From the NCBI GenBank assembly GCA_023416275.1, contig JAEZIB010000120.1:15147-79146 (forward strand): a DNA stretch of 64,000 nt, in the 5' to 3' direction. Origin of the DNA: Bacillota bacterium. GTDB lineage: Bacteria; Bacillota; Clostridia; Acetivibrionales; DSM-1351. The notes beneath the pieces are model-generated. The model ran no database searches. It was not told the origin of the DNA and saw nothing but the letters and a program-made list of their open reading frames with translations. Within the stretch, counting starts at the first letter, position 1; every line of letters begins with the position of its first letter. The position numbers were made by a program, and so were the translations under genes. This document shows, one piece after another, positions 9,450-17,815 of this stretch.

Positions 9450-10226
9450 ATGGACAAATACGATATTGCACAAATTGCTCCCCAAGTAACAACAATAGTA
9501 GATAATGATACAAGTATTTATGTGGTTGAAGGAGAAACAGCCGCTATTGTTATTGACACTGGATATGGCTGCTTAAATCTGAAGGCTACTGTAACACAAA
9601 TAACTCAAAAGCCACTAATTGTAGTATGCACTCATGGACATATAGATCATGCTTTTGGTGCTCATTATTTTGATAAGGCATATATTAGTATTGAGGATAC
9701 ACAATTATATGAAGAACATAGAAAAATAAAATATCACATAAAGGATGATATGAAGCAACAGTATAATTTGTCTGATGAGGAGTTTAAGAGGTGGTGTGAT
9801 AGTACTGCAAATTTAGAGTTTATAACACCTGGGAAAACCTTTGATATAGGTGGAAATGTTCTGGAGGTTATTTCATTAAGAGGACATACACCTGGCAGCA
9901 TTGGGTTATTGGACAGAAAGCATAGAATACTGTTTTCAGGAGATGGAATAATATCGCATGTGTGGATGCAGTTAGAAGAATCAACTACTCTTTCCGAATA
10001 TCTGAAAACTGTTAAGGCAGTAAAATCATATTGTAATGACTTTGATGCTATTTATATGGGCCATCAAAACCATGAAACGGTATCTTTTATTGACGAATTG
10101 GAAGCTGCTTTAAACGATATTTTATCAGGAAGTACTGGGAAACCTTATGGTAATAAGCAATTTGATGGAATGATTTATAAACGCGAAAGATGTGAAGTGG
10201 TATATAACCCAGAACGTATAAGATAA
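9450..10226 (+). CDS. MBL-fold metallo-hydrolase
   Basis: This is a single-domain metallo-beta-lactamase-fold hydrolase of 258 residues. CTHGHIDHAFGAHYF near residue 70 is the HxHxDH metal motif. RGHTPGSIGLLD and LFSGDGI supply the next ligands, and MGHQNHE near the C terminus the last. The family covers glyoxalase II, thioesterase-like and other hydrolases, so the substrate cannot be named. It has no signal peptide. The start follows TGAGGTGATTAG. The QueG-like gene lies 51 bases downstream on the same strand, so the two may be co-transcribed. Confidence 0.85.
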   Translation: MDKYDIAQIAPQVTTIVDNDTSIYVVEGETAAIVIDTGYGCLNLKATVTQITQKPLIVVCTHGHIDHAFGAHYFDKAYISIEDTQLYEEHRKIKYHIKDDMKQQYNLSDEEFKRWCDSTANLEFITPGKTFDIGGNVLEVISLRGHTPGSIGLLDRKHRILFSGDGIISHVWMQLEESTTLSEYLKTVKAVKSYCNDFDAIYMGHQNHETVSFIDELEAALNDILSGSTGKPYGNKQFDGMIYKRERCEVVYNPERIR

Positions 10227-10277
10227 AATAAGTCCAAATAAAATCGCTATTCATTCACATGAGAGGGGAGGCTATAT

Positions 10278-11204
10278 ATGATTGAAGCGCTAAAGCAAGA
10301 AGCTCTATTACATGGTGATAAGCTGCATGTTTTGCCAATAAAGCACTTACATACAATAAAAAATGAGATTGACTTATTTAAAGCAAATGAAGAGTTAAAC
10401 GGTTTCCATGAATGGATTATACAGAATCTGTATTGCTTTGATGTACCAGAGGTTGATTTTACCATTAAATCCATTATTCTTATTGCTATACCACATCCTA
10501 CATATGCAAATTTAGAGTTTGAAAGACAAGGTAAAAGATTCAACTCTCTTGGAATTGTAATGTCAGATTTCGAAAATACTGGGAGGTATTTAAGTGACTT
10601 TCTTGTGCCTAGGAATTATCATGTTGAACCTGTTTATAATATTCCTATGAAAAGAATGGCTGCTCAATGCGGTCTTGCAGTCTATGGAAGAAACAACATT
10701 TGCTACGTAGAAGATATGGGAAGCAATTTTTCCTTTGCTGCATATTTTTCTGACGTCCCATGTGAAGATGATAATTGGAATAAAATGAGCTATGCGGAAG
10801 CATGTACAGATTGCAAGGCATGTATAAATAATTGTCCAACAGGAGCTATTAGATCTGATCGCTTTTTGATAGATAATGACAGATGCTTGTCTTGTCTTAA
10901 TGAAGGTGTAGAGGAATTTCCAGAATGGCTTCCAAAGTCGGTACATCACTGCCTGTACGACTGCTTAAAATGTCAGCTAATTTGCCCGATGAACAAGGGG
11001 TATATCAGCAATTTTATGAGTCCTATAAAATTTGATGAAAAAGAAACTGACATGCTACTTGAAGGAGTTCCTTTTAATGAATATTCAGATGAGCTTAAGA
11101 TGAAAGCAAAAATACTAGGAATGGCAGAATGGCCTGACATTACAAAGGCTATTCCTAGAAATCTAAAAGTCTTATTTGAGTTGAGTGAAGAGAAGGGGGA
11201 TTAA
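10278..11204 (+). CDS. QueG-like 4Fe-4S double-cluster protein
   Basis: The protein of 308 residues has an epoxyqueuosine-reductase-like C-terminal ferredoxin module. CTDCKACINNCPTGAI near residue 175 and CLSC followed by CLKCQLICPMNKG provide eight cluster cysteines. The N-terminal half contains AIPHPTYANLEFE and GLAVYGRNNICYVE, similar to the cobalamin-binding half of QueG. It is shorter than classical QueG (about 340-390 residues) and lacks a HEAT tail, so it may be a paralogue and not the queuosine enzyme itself. A GAGAGGGGAGG site precedes the ATG. The next gene starts 3 bases after its stop, which indicates an operon. Confidence 0.75.
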   Translation: MIEALKQEALLHGDKLHVLPIKHLHTIKNEIDLFKANEELNGFHEWIIQNLYCFDVPEVDFTIKSIILIAIPHPTYANLEFERQGKRFNSLGIVMSDFENTGRYLSDFLVPRNYHVEPVYNIPMKRMAAQCGLAVYGRNNICYVEDMGSNFSFAAYFSDVPCEDDNWNKMSYAEACTDCKACINNCPTGAIRSDRFLIDNDRCLSCLNEGVEEFPEWLPKSVHHCLYDCLKCQLICPMNKGYISNFMSPIKFDEKETDMLLEGVPFNEYSDELKMKAKILGMAEWPDITKAIPRNLKVLFELSEEKGD

Positions 11205-11207
11205 GAT

Positions 11208-11708
11208 ATGAAGGGATCAATAGTTGGGCTTTTTATTGGTATTATATTAACTGGGGCTATTGGTATGGCTATGTATAAAAGTACAGAGTTAAACTCTAAT
11301 TTTGACTTTATGCTAAAGTATGGTTTTGAAGGAAGAAGTGTACTAAATACCTATGATGATACATATACAAAAGAAGGCTCACCTATTATCAAAATGAAAT
11401 TAAGCAAAGATGAAATGGAAACTATACTTAGTGAGATGCAAAAAATTGATATTTTTAATTATCCTGAAGCCTTTCCAACATATATGCATGTAAATCTTCC
11501 AATTAAACAATATCTAGAAATAACGTATAAAGGACAAAAGAAAATTATTACATGGTCTCTTGATAATATGCCTCCATTTGGGATAAGCGTAGATAACTAT
11601 GAAGATAATGAAGTGCTATTATTAGACGGAATGACAAACAATATTATTAGGATAATTGAGGCTAAGGAGGAATATAAAAAATTACCGGAATCTAGATTAT
11701 ATGACTAA
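11208..11708 (+). CDS. Membrane-anchored protein of unknown function
   Basis: I do not recognise this 166-residue protein. Residues 5-23 form one hydrophobic segment near the N terminus, which predicts a membrane anchor with the rest outside the cell. The body is a small mixed domain (KMKLSKDEMETILSEMQ, then QYLEITYKGQKKIITWSLDN) ending in a Lys/Glu-rich helix, IIEAKEEYKKLPE. It follows the QueG-like gene by 3 bases and shares its AGGGGG-type site, so the two are probably translated from one message. A copy of its last 21 codons recurs downstream. Confidence 0.7.
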   Translation: MKGSIVGLFIGIILTGAIGMAMYKSTELNSNFDFMLKYGFEGRSVLNTYDDTYTKEGSPIIKMKLSKDEMETILSEMQKIDIFNYPEAFPTYMHVNLPIKQYLEITYKGQKKIITWSLDNMPPFGISVDNYEDNEVLLLDGMTNNIIRIIEAKEEYKKLPESRLYD

Positions 11709-11801
11709 GCTAACCAGTATAAAGCAGTGCCTTTAAGTTCATGGATGTTCAATTTAGTCTGTTAGTTAATTATTAGACGAGTGAAGGAGAGGGGATTAAA
11801 A

Positions 11802-11867
11802 ATTATTGAAATAATTGAGGTTAAGGATGAATATAAAAAGTTACCAGAACCTAGAGCATTTCAGTAA
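11802..11867 (+). pseudogene. Duplicated C-terminal fragment of the preceding gene
   Basis: These 22 codons translate as IIEIIEVKDEYKKLPEPR plus three residues and a stop. They closely match the end of the upstream protein (IIRIIEAKEEYKKLPESR). No start codon or full-length frame precedes them. It looks like the tail of a tandem duplicate whose body has been deleted. Confidence 0.75.
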
Positions 11868-11881
11868 TTAATAAATAGTTA

Positions 11882-11924
11882 ATAAAAGGTTCAGATTAAT
11901 TAATGCTAAATCTGAACCTTTTAT
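11882..11924. terminator. Bidirectional terminator
   Basis: AAAAGGTTCAGATT pairs with AATCTGAACCTTTT around a 10-base loop. A-rich and T-rich flanks let it work on both strands, between the convergent unknown gene and the ABC exporter genes. Confidence 0.88.
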
Positions 11925-11929
11925 AGAAA

Positions 11930-13762
11930 TTACATTTTATTAAGCATAGCTGCCCCAGTCTCTTCTTCAAATTGCTTTTGATATAAAGAAAAGTAGTAGC
12001 CCTTCTGTTTCAATAGCTCTTTATGGGTTCCACGCTCTATAATATTACCATTCTTAACCACCAGTATAATATCAGCCTTCTTGATTGTAGACAGCCTGTG
12101 GGCGATTAAAAATGAAGTTCTGTTATTTAATATATGCATAATAGCATTTTGTATCAATTGTTCTGTCTGAGTGTCAATTGAAGAGGTTGCCTCATCAAGT
12201 ACAAATATTTTGGGGTCAGATATAATTGCTCTAGCAAAGGATATCAGCTGCTTTTCACCAGTGGACAGGCGGTCGCCGCCTTCGCCGATATTAGTGTCCA
12301 GACCTTTATCCATACTATTGATAACAGTATCTGCAGCCACAAGCTTGATGGCGGCTTCAAGCTCTTCATCTGTGGCATCAAACTTTCCATATCGAAGATT
12401 GTCTCGAACTGTTCCAGAAAACAAATGTGGACTTTGCAGCACATAACCTATGTTATTATGAAGCCATAGCTGTGAACGTTCCTTATAATCTCTTCCGTCA
12501 ATCAGAATCTGACCTTTTGTTGGCTCAAAGAATCTACAGGCAAGATTTACAAGTGTGCTTTTTCCTGCACCCGTTTCACCAACAATTGCTACAGTGGTTC
12601 CAGCAGGTATCTTGAGATTGAAATCAGTTAGTATATATTCATCGCCATCAGGATACTTGAAGGAAACATCCTTAAACTCAATATCACCTTTTATAGTTTC
12701 CCAATTTTCTTTTTTAGGGTTAAAATTATCACCATATTTCTCAATAACCTCAGGAGTGTCAGTTATATCAGGTTCAGTTTCAATTAACCCTGTTACACGT
12801 TCAATATTAGCCTGAGTAGAAACAAAATCAGCAAAAACACGGGCAATTTGCTGTATTGGCTCAAATATGCTTATAGCATAGGTGATAAAGACAGAAAGTG
12901 TTCCAAATTCCATTGCATCATTTATAACTAAATAACCACCCCGTACCAAAACAATACAGACTGCAAGAGTGCTGAAAGAGAGTACTATTGGGATAAATAT
13001 AGCATTAAGTATAGTAGCATGCATAGTTGAAGAATAAAACTTATCTGTAATAACAGAAAATTCCTTTAGGTTTTTATCTTCAATAACCAGAGTTTTTGAG
13101 GTTCTTGCACCTGTAATACCTTCATTGAAGGCTCCGGTTAACCTTGAGTTAATTTTTCGTATTTTTCTGTTCACATTTAATATTTTCTTCTGAAAATACA
13201 TTGTAATAAGTGCAATAAATGGGATTACACACATAACTAATAATGCCAGCTTGAAATTTAATAACAGCATAGCAATGAAAACTCCAACCACATAAACGGT
13301 TGCCCACAAAATATCTGTCATACCCCAGGAAACCATTTGTCCGATACGTCCAGTATCACTCATAACTCTTGCCATCATGTAACCTACAGGGGTAGTATTG
13401 TAATAACTAAAAGAAAGTTTTTGAAGATGAACAAAAACAGCCTTTCTGATGGCTTTAGCAACATTTAGTTCAACAGTCATTGCATTTTCAATAAACACAA
13501 TTACTGCAAATACCTGCAATAAAATAACACAACCGTATAAAGCTGCAAATTTTCCGATACCCTCTGTTGAAGCAGGTATAACAAAATTGTTAATTGCGTA
13601 TCTTTGAAACAAGGGGTATGTTACATCTACAATTGATAATAAAACTAAAAAGCCCATTGCTGTAAAAAAATGTTTTTTATACAGCTTTATAAATGGTATT
13701 ATTTTAGCCCAAACCTTAAATGAAAAGGGCTTTTTATACTCTTCCTCTTCTAAATAAGCCAT
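11930..13762 (-). CDS. ABC exporter subunit, partner 2
   Basis: This is a half-transporter of 610 residues with six membrane helices (about residues 20-310) and a C-terminal nucleotide-binding domain. Walker A is GETGAGKST and Walker B is IFVLDEATSSID with the catalytic Glu. The signature is LSTGEKQ instead of LSGGQ. The neighbouring gene has the opposite defect, as in heterodimeric exporters of the BmrCD/TM287-288 type, so the pair should form one functional and one degenerate ATP site. Substrate unknown; drugs or lipids are typical. The start codon overlaps the stop of the upstream gene, so translation is coupled. Confidence 0.92.
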   Translation of the reverse strand: MAYLEEEEYKKPFSFKVWAKIIPFIKLYKKHFFTAMGFLVLLSIVDVTYPLFQRYAINNFVIPASTEGIGKFAALYGCVILLQVFAVIVFIENAMTVELNVAKAIRKAVFVHLQKLSFSYYNTTPVGYMMARVMSDTGRIGQMVSWGMTDILWATVYVVGVFIAMLLLNFKLALLVMCVIPFIALITMYFQKKILNVNRKIRKINSRLTGAFNEGITGARTSKTLVIEDKNLKEFSVITDKFYSSTMHATILNAIFIPIVLSFSTLAVCIVLVRGGYLVINDAMEFGTLSVFITYAISIFEPIQQIARVFADFVSTQANIERVTGLIETEPDITDTPEVIEKYGDNFNPKKENWETIKGDIEFKDVSFKYPDGDEYILTDFNLKIPAGTTVAIVGETGAGKSTLVNLACRFFEPTKGQILIDGRDYKERSQLWLHNNIGYVLQSPHLFSGTVRDNLRYGKFDATDEELEAAIKLVAADTVINSMDKGLDTNIGEGGDRLSTGEKQLISFARAIISDPKIFVLDEATSSIDTQTEQLIQNAIMHILNNRTSFLIAHRLSTIKKADIILVVKNGNIIERGTHKELLKQKGYYFSLYQKQFEEETGAAMLNKM

Positions 13763-15612
13763 TAATTGTCACCTCCCAAATGCTCATCCTTATCAGCGTC
13801 TAAAAGCTCTGTTTCAAGACTGCTTTGAATATCATATATTTTTCTGTAAATTCCATTTTCATTTGCCAGAAGTTCAGAATGGGTTCCCATTTCTGATATC
13901 TGACCATCATTTAGAACCATAATCACATCAGCCTGCATTAGTGTTGTAATTCTATGCGAAACAAGAATGACTGTGCTGTGTGAAGTGTTTTCATTTAGCT
14001 GAGCACGAATTTTTGCATCTGTTTCAGCGTCTACAGCAGACAGAGAATCATCAAAAATCATGATTGGTGATTCTTGCATTAACATTCTTGCAATGGCTAC
14101 TCTTTGCTTCTGTCCGCCTGATAGAGTAACTCCACGTTCTCCAACAATGGTATCATAGCCTTTAGAAAACCCAAGTATTGCATCATCAACTGCTGCTATG
14201 CTTGCATTTCGGCGAATGAACTCAATATCATTTGTGTTCTTGAAGGCATCAATATTCTCCTTAATTGTTTTAGAGAAAAGAAAGGGCTCTTGAAGGACAA
14301 AGCCAATATTGCTTCTCAAATAATCAAGCTTTATGTTTTTGATATTCACACCGCCGATTTCTATAGTCCCACCTTCATCAGGAAGATCGTAAAGCCTATC
14401 CAGCAAATACATAATTGTTGATTTTCCAGAGCCTGTTCCGCCTAAGATACCGAAAGTAGTACCGGACTTAATTGTAAATGAAATATTCTTAAGAACAGGC
14501 TTAACACCTTCATAGTCAAAATTAACATTTTTAAATTCAATGTCACCTGTCATGTCAGGTGTAACTGCACCCTCACAATCATTTTCTTCCTCTTCAGCAA
14601 TAATTTCTTTGATACGACTGAGAGAAACACTGGTTTTACTCATTTCAGATAGTATTCGTCCAAAATTTCTGATTGGCCATACCAGCATAGAATTATAGAA
14701 AATAAAAACTAAAAATTCTCCTAAGGTTATTACACCACTAGCAGCTTCGATAGAGCCAAAAATAATAATAAGCATTACTTGAAGACTTGAGAAAAAGTCA
14801 CCGATACCCCAGTACTTACTAAGCAAAAAGCCTAACTTAATCCAGTAATTTGCGAAATAATCATTTTTAACATCAAAATTCTCAATCTCATGTGCTTGCC
14901 TTCCAAAAGCACGAACGACACGAACACCTGTAAAGTTTTCCTGAACCATAGCTGATAGGGCACCTTCGGCCTCATCAGCATATTTAAATCTATCAGCAAT
15001 TTTCTTATAGAAGATAGCTGAATAGGCAATTACAATAGGTATAAAAGCAAGAGCAATCAGAGAAAGCTTTATATTCATCAAAAACATCAGCAGGAGAGAG
15101 AAGGTTATTAAAAAAACCGTTCTGACCATCTCTATAAACTGCAGCAATAAAAAATTTCGTACAACTTCAACGTCAGAGGTACAACGTTGAATAATATCAC
15201 CAGTTTGATTTTTAACATGCCAGCTGTAAGGCAGCTTTTGGATGTGATCAAACAGATGATTACGAAGCTTTCTGATAGTACCTTCAGATGCCTTTGCAAT
15301 ACAAACTCTAAATAGATATGTAAAAGCACCTGATAATATTGCTAAAACAAGAGCTACTAGGGAACAGAGCAGAAGGTTGCTTCTAAGAATATCTCTGCCA
15401 CCATGTAAGTTGATATAGTTTAAAATTACTTCTGGAAGCTTTAATGGCTCAGTTCCAATTACTGAGTCTATAATAATTTTGATAATCTGTGGCAAAAGAT
15501 AGTTAAAAATAATTGCAAGCATCGTTGAAATAATTGCAAGAATAAATAACCATCTAAAGCCTTTAATAAAAGAATAAAGCATTTTTAGTCTGCCGTTATT
15601 GTTTTGCTCCAT
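13762..15612 (-). CDS. ABC exporter subunit, partner 1
   Basis: This 616-residue membrane-plus-ATPase half-transporter is first in the minus-strand pair. Walker A is GGTGSGKST and the signature is the canonical LSGGQKQRVAIAR. Walker B reads MIFDDSLSAVD, with Asp where the catalytic Glu should be. Its Walker motifs together with the partner's LSTGE signature form the degenerate site. The ATG follows GGGAGGATAGT, whose GGGAGG belongs to a family C repeat. No regulator gene is adjacent. Confidence 0.92.
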   Translation of the reverse strand: MEQNNNGRLKMLYSFIKGFRWLFILAIISTMLAIIFNYLLPQIIKIIIDSVIGTEPLKLPEVILNYINLHGGRDILRSNLLLCSLVALVLAILSGAFTYLFRVCIAKASEGTIRKLRNHLFDHIQKLPYSWHVKNQTGDIIQRCTSDVEVVRNFLLLQFIEMVRTVFLITFSLLLMFLMNIKLSLIALAFIPIVIAYSAIFYKKIADRFKYADEAEGALSAMVQENFTGVRVVRAFGRQAHEIENFDVKNDYFANYWIKLGFLLSKYWGIGDFFSSLQVMLIIIFGSIEAASGVITLGEFLVFIFYNSMLVWPIRNFGRILSEMSKTSVSLSRIKEIIAEEEENDCEGAVTPDMTGDIEFKNVNFDYEGVKPVLKNISFTIKSGTTFGILGGTGSGKSTIMYLLDRLYDLPDEGGTIEIGGVNIKNIKLDYLRSNIGFVLQEPFLFSKTIKENIDAFKNTNDIEFIRRNASIAAVDDAILGFSKGYDTIVGERGVTLSGGQKQRVAIARMLMQESPIMIFDDSLSAVDAETDAKIRAQLNENTSHSTVILVSHRITTLMQADVIMVLNDGQISEMGTHSELLANENGIYRKIYDIQSSLETELLDADKDEHLGGDN

Positions 15613-15617
15613 ACTAT

Positions 15618-15670
15618 CCTCCCACGCCTATTTTAGGCAAAATATTGAAACTATAGGTGGAGAACCTATG
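15618..15670 (-). repeat. Repeat family C copy carrying the exporter ribosome binding site
   Basis: On the minus strand it reads TAGGTTCTCCACCTATAG, then TTTTGCCTAAAATAGGCG, and ends TGGGAGG. It is the same layout as the copies at 9056-9118 and 18997-19068. The terminal GGAGG is 5 bases from the start codon of the exporter gene. Confidence 0.65.
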
Positions 15671-16027
15671 ATTTCTTAAACAATTTTATTATTACCACAG
15701 AGTTAATTATCATTTATATTTAACTTTTATAAACAATGAATTACAAAGTAAAGTATCAGCTCACTAACCTACATGGAAAGTTTTCCTGTACTAATTTTTA
15801 TCAATAGCTGCTGAAAAAATAACTGCTTGATGAATGACAAAAAACATGCATGAATACTGGCTTTGCTAGTATATTAAAACTAAATATTTGTATTGATTCA
15901 GCAAGCTTTATTCACAAACTAATTAATGCAATTATTTCTAGCACAACTTTCAATTGACAAGTATGAACACCTTCAATTTCAACTGCAGAAGTTTAATATA
16001 CATCAAAAAATACACAAAAATAGGGAA

Positions 16028-16054
16028 TAAAAAAACACGATAACTCATCGTGTT
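16028..16054 (-). terminator. Minus-strand terminator
   Basis: AACACGA/TCGTGTT forms a 7-bp hairpin followed on the minus strand by a run of seven T. It closes the short transcript that starts near 16250. Confidence 0.65.
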
Positions 16055-16138
16055 AATAATACTATAAATGACGGTTACTCAAGTGGTTAACCTAATAGAA
16101 AGTATATAAAGTACAAACTATATAGGTTCAATATTAAA

Positions 16139-16177
16139 TTATTGATAAAACACCTCATAAATTTTAGCTGTTCTCAT
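16139..16177 (-). CDS. Twelve-codon reading frame, leader peptide or gene remnant
   Basis: The frame encodes MRTAKIYEVFYQ and follows GAAAGGAGTGTATT, a good ribosome binding site. A promoter and a 17-bp inverted repeat stand upstream and a terminator about 85 bases downstream. It may be a leader peptide, a very small protein, or the 5' end of a gene that was otherwise deleted. Sequence alone cannot decide. Confidence 0.3.
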   Translation of the reverse strand: MRTAKIYEVFYQ

Positions 16178-16214
16178 TTTTTAATACACTCCTTTCACCG
16201 TAGAATTGTTTGTA

Positions 16215-16282
16215 AATACTATTACAAAGTAGGATAAAACACTTACTTTGTAATAGTATTACACAATGGTAAGTTGTGTCAA
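16215..16282 (-). promoter_or_regulatory. Minus-strand promoter overlapped by a 17-bp inverted repeat
   Basis: The minus-strand TTGACA is the complement of 16277-16282, with TAATAC or ATACTA 15-17 bases on. The arms AATACTATTACAAAGTA (16215-16231) and its exact reverse complement (16244-16260) flank 12 bases and cover the -10 region. The layout is that of a dimeric repressor operator, for example of a GntR (YtrA-like) protein; the identity of the repressor is inference. Confidence 0.6.
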
Positions 16283-16541
16283 TAGTTTTTATGCATTTGT
16301 AATAGTTAATTTCAAGATTAGTTTTGCTACTAAATCAACTTATATAGGATTATTCATTAATAGAAGTACTTAGCTTTTTTGGTGAAAAGTAGTACTTGAA
16401 TGAAAAATAATATTTGCCATAAAGCTTGATATTGCAAGGCTTTAATAGTATATCCAGACGAAGTTTGAAGGACAAAAATAATAGCTCTACGCAAAATAAA
16501 AACCCTGAACACAGCGTAATCGCGAATGTACAAGGCTTTAT

Positions 16542-16626
16542 TGGTGGAAGGAGATGGATTCGAACCATCGAAGCGAGACGCAACAGATTTACAGTCTGCC
16601 CCCTTTGGCCACTCGGGAACCCTTCC
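16542..16626 (-). tRNA. tRNA-Tyr (GTA)
   Basis: The minus strand begins GGAAGGG and ends in the paired acceptor plus ACCA. The anticodon loop in CAGACTGTAAATCTG gives GTA. A long variable arm makes the gene 85 bases, as expected for bacterial tRNA-Tyr. Confidence 0.96.
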
Positions 16627-16669
16627 GTGTTTATCAAACAAAATGTCACAGATTTTTGCGACAAGTAAG

Positions 16670-16698
16670 ATTATGCATTAATTTATTCAAAATGTCAA
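16670..16698 (-). promoter_or_regulatory. Promoter of tRNA-Tyr
   Basis: On the minus strand TTGACA (complement of 16693-16698) and CATAAT (complement of 16670-16675) are 17 bases apart, 43 bases before the tRNA-Tyr 5' end. Confidence 0.8.
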
Positions 16699-17059
16699 CA
16701 CTTTTTTTGCAATTAATAATCTGATTTTTTAAGATTTTTTAAGTCCTGATTTTTAAGTGCCTTTTATTTTTTAATAATAAGAAAAAATTTCACAATCCAT
16801 ATGGTGAAGCAGGTGTTTGTTCTGTTTTTGCAGTAAGTTCTGCTAGAACTTAATTGAAACATTGTCTGCCATTTTAAACGAATAGTCTGTTTAAGGGTAC
16901 TACACAAATTTTATTATTTTCGTATGTGGTATTTTTATAGCATCATATATAAAAATTTAAATATCTAGTATAAAGATTTAAAACTGGTAATCTAGATGTT
17001 AGGTTTACATTGAAAAGGGTTAAGTAAATGGGGAGAGCATAGACGTATATACTAAACAA
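16699..17059. other. Non-coding stretch
   Basis: This AT-rich space lies between the Phe tRNA terminator and the tRNA-Tyr promoter. I see no gene or repeat I can support here. Confidence 0.5.
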
Positions 17060-17061
17060 AA

Positions 17062-17095
17062 AATCCAACTTAGAAATGCTTAAATTGGATTTTTT
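17062..17095 (-). terminator. Terminator of the tRNA-Met/Ile - tRNA-Phe transcript
   Basis: On the minus strand AAATCCAA and TTGGATTT form a stem-loop followed by a T run, directly after the tRNA-Phe CCA end. Confidence 0.85.
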
Positions 17096-17171
17096 TGGTG
17101 CCCAGAGCCGGAATCGAACCAGCGACACGGGGATTTTCAGTCCCCTGCTCTACCGACTGAGCTATCTGGGC
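17096..17171 (-). tRNA. tRNA-Phe (GAA)
   Basis: The minus strand starts GCCCAGATAGCTCAGTCGGT and has anticodon loop CTGAAAA within GGGGACTGAAAATCCCC. The acceptor arms pair and CCA is encoded. Confidence 0.97.
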
Positions 17172-17216
17172 GTTTAACGATATTTAATTATATGTACGTA
17201 TCTTAAAGGAATTAAA

Positions 17217-17293
17217 TGGTGGGCCTTCAGGGACTCGAACCCCGGACCAACCGGTTATGAGCCGGTTGCTCTAACCAACTGAGCTAAAGGCCC
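17217..17293 (-). tRNA. tRNA with CAT anticodon (elongator Met or Ile2)
   Basis: The minus strand starts GGGCCTTTAGCTCAGTTGGT and has the anticodon loop CTCATAA. Anticodon CAT fits elongator Met, or Ile2 if the C is modified to lysidine. The GGxCCTTTAGCTCAG acceptor/D region resembles the Bacillus Ile2 gene as I recall it, so identity is left open. It is not an initiator: the acceptor is fully paired and the anticodon stem lacks the GGG/CCC signature. Confidence 0.9.
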
Positions 17294-17313
17294 TCAAGAA
17301 ACGAACGAACCTT

Positions 17314-17342
17314 AGTATAATAAAAAAAGTAGATTATGTCAA
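17314..17342 (-). promoter_or_regulatory. Promoter of the tRNA-CAT/tRNA-Phe operon
   Basis: The minus-strand TTGACA (complement of 17337-17342) and TATACT (complement of 17314-17319) have a 17-base spacer, about 20 bases before the first tRNA. Confidence 0.88.
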
Positions 17343-17815
17343 TAGTAAATTTAAAAAAATCTAAACCTAATTTTTAAGGTTTCGTTACTAGGGAACATTT
17401 TTTGAAAGTTCTGTTTCCAGATACACTTTCAAAAACTACTTGCAAAAACCACTTGTGGTTTTTGTGGCTCGAAAATGCACTATGATTAGTACAAATTTTA
17501 TTTTCGAGTTAACACCTATGAAATTTAAGAAAAATTTGTTAGAATGTTATACTGAAATGTATTTATTTTTTAATTTATTGGTGTAAATATATTTTTTGAT
17601 GTTTAATAATAGGCTAATAATATAAAAGAAAAATTAATAGTAAAGTGTAAAAAATAATAGAGAATAACTATTTTTCATAAGGTCGTTATTGCTGGGTTTA
17701 GTATTTTTATATGTCAATTATTAACGTTTTAGGCATCCTCATCGCGAAGGCTTTAAACTATGATTGACTATAGCAACATACTTTACACAATTTCAACAGA
17801 AAAGAGGAATACTAC
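17343..17815. other. Non-coding stretch
   Basis: It contains an inverted-orientation copy of repeat family B (17443-17510), and otherwise AT-rich DNA without a supported frame. The M42 peptidase gene downstream has AGAGG before its ATG, but I cannot point to a clear promoter. Confidence 0.5.
17443..17510 (-). repeat. Repeat family B, inverted copy
   Basis: CAAAAACCACTTGTGGTTTT is followed by GGCTCGAAAATGCAC and, after 20 bases, TTTTCGAGTT. This is the reverse complement of the copies at 18892, 19070 and 25502, with the same two internal hairpins. Confidence 0.75.

Larger units (their letters stand above)
15671..16541. other. Non-coding stretch with a regulated minus-strand promoter
   Basis: No full-length gene is visible. 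From right to left it holds a minus-strand promoter with a long inverted repeat (16215-16282), a 12-codon reading frame with a good ribosome binding site (16139-16177), and a terminator (16028-16054). A stretch near 15950-15990 resembles part of repeat family A (ACAACTTTCAATTGACAAGT). The remainder is unassigned. Confidence 0.6.

Noticed and set aside
16350..16668. Protein frames over 16350-16668 on both strands
   Set aside because: They run through the tRNA-Tyr gene and have no ribosome binding site.
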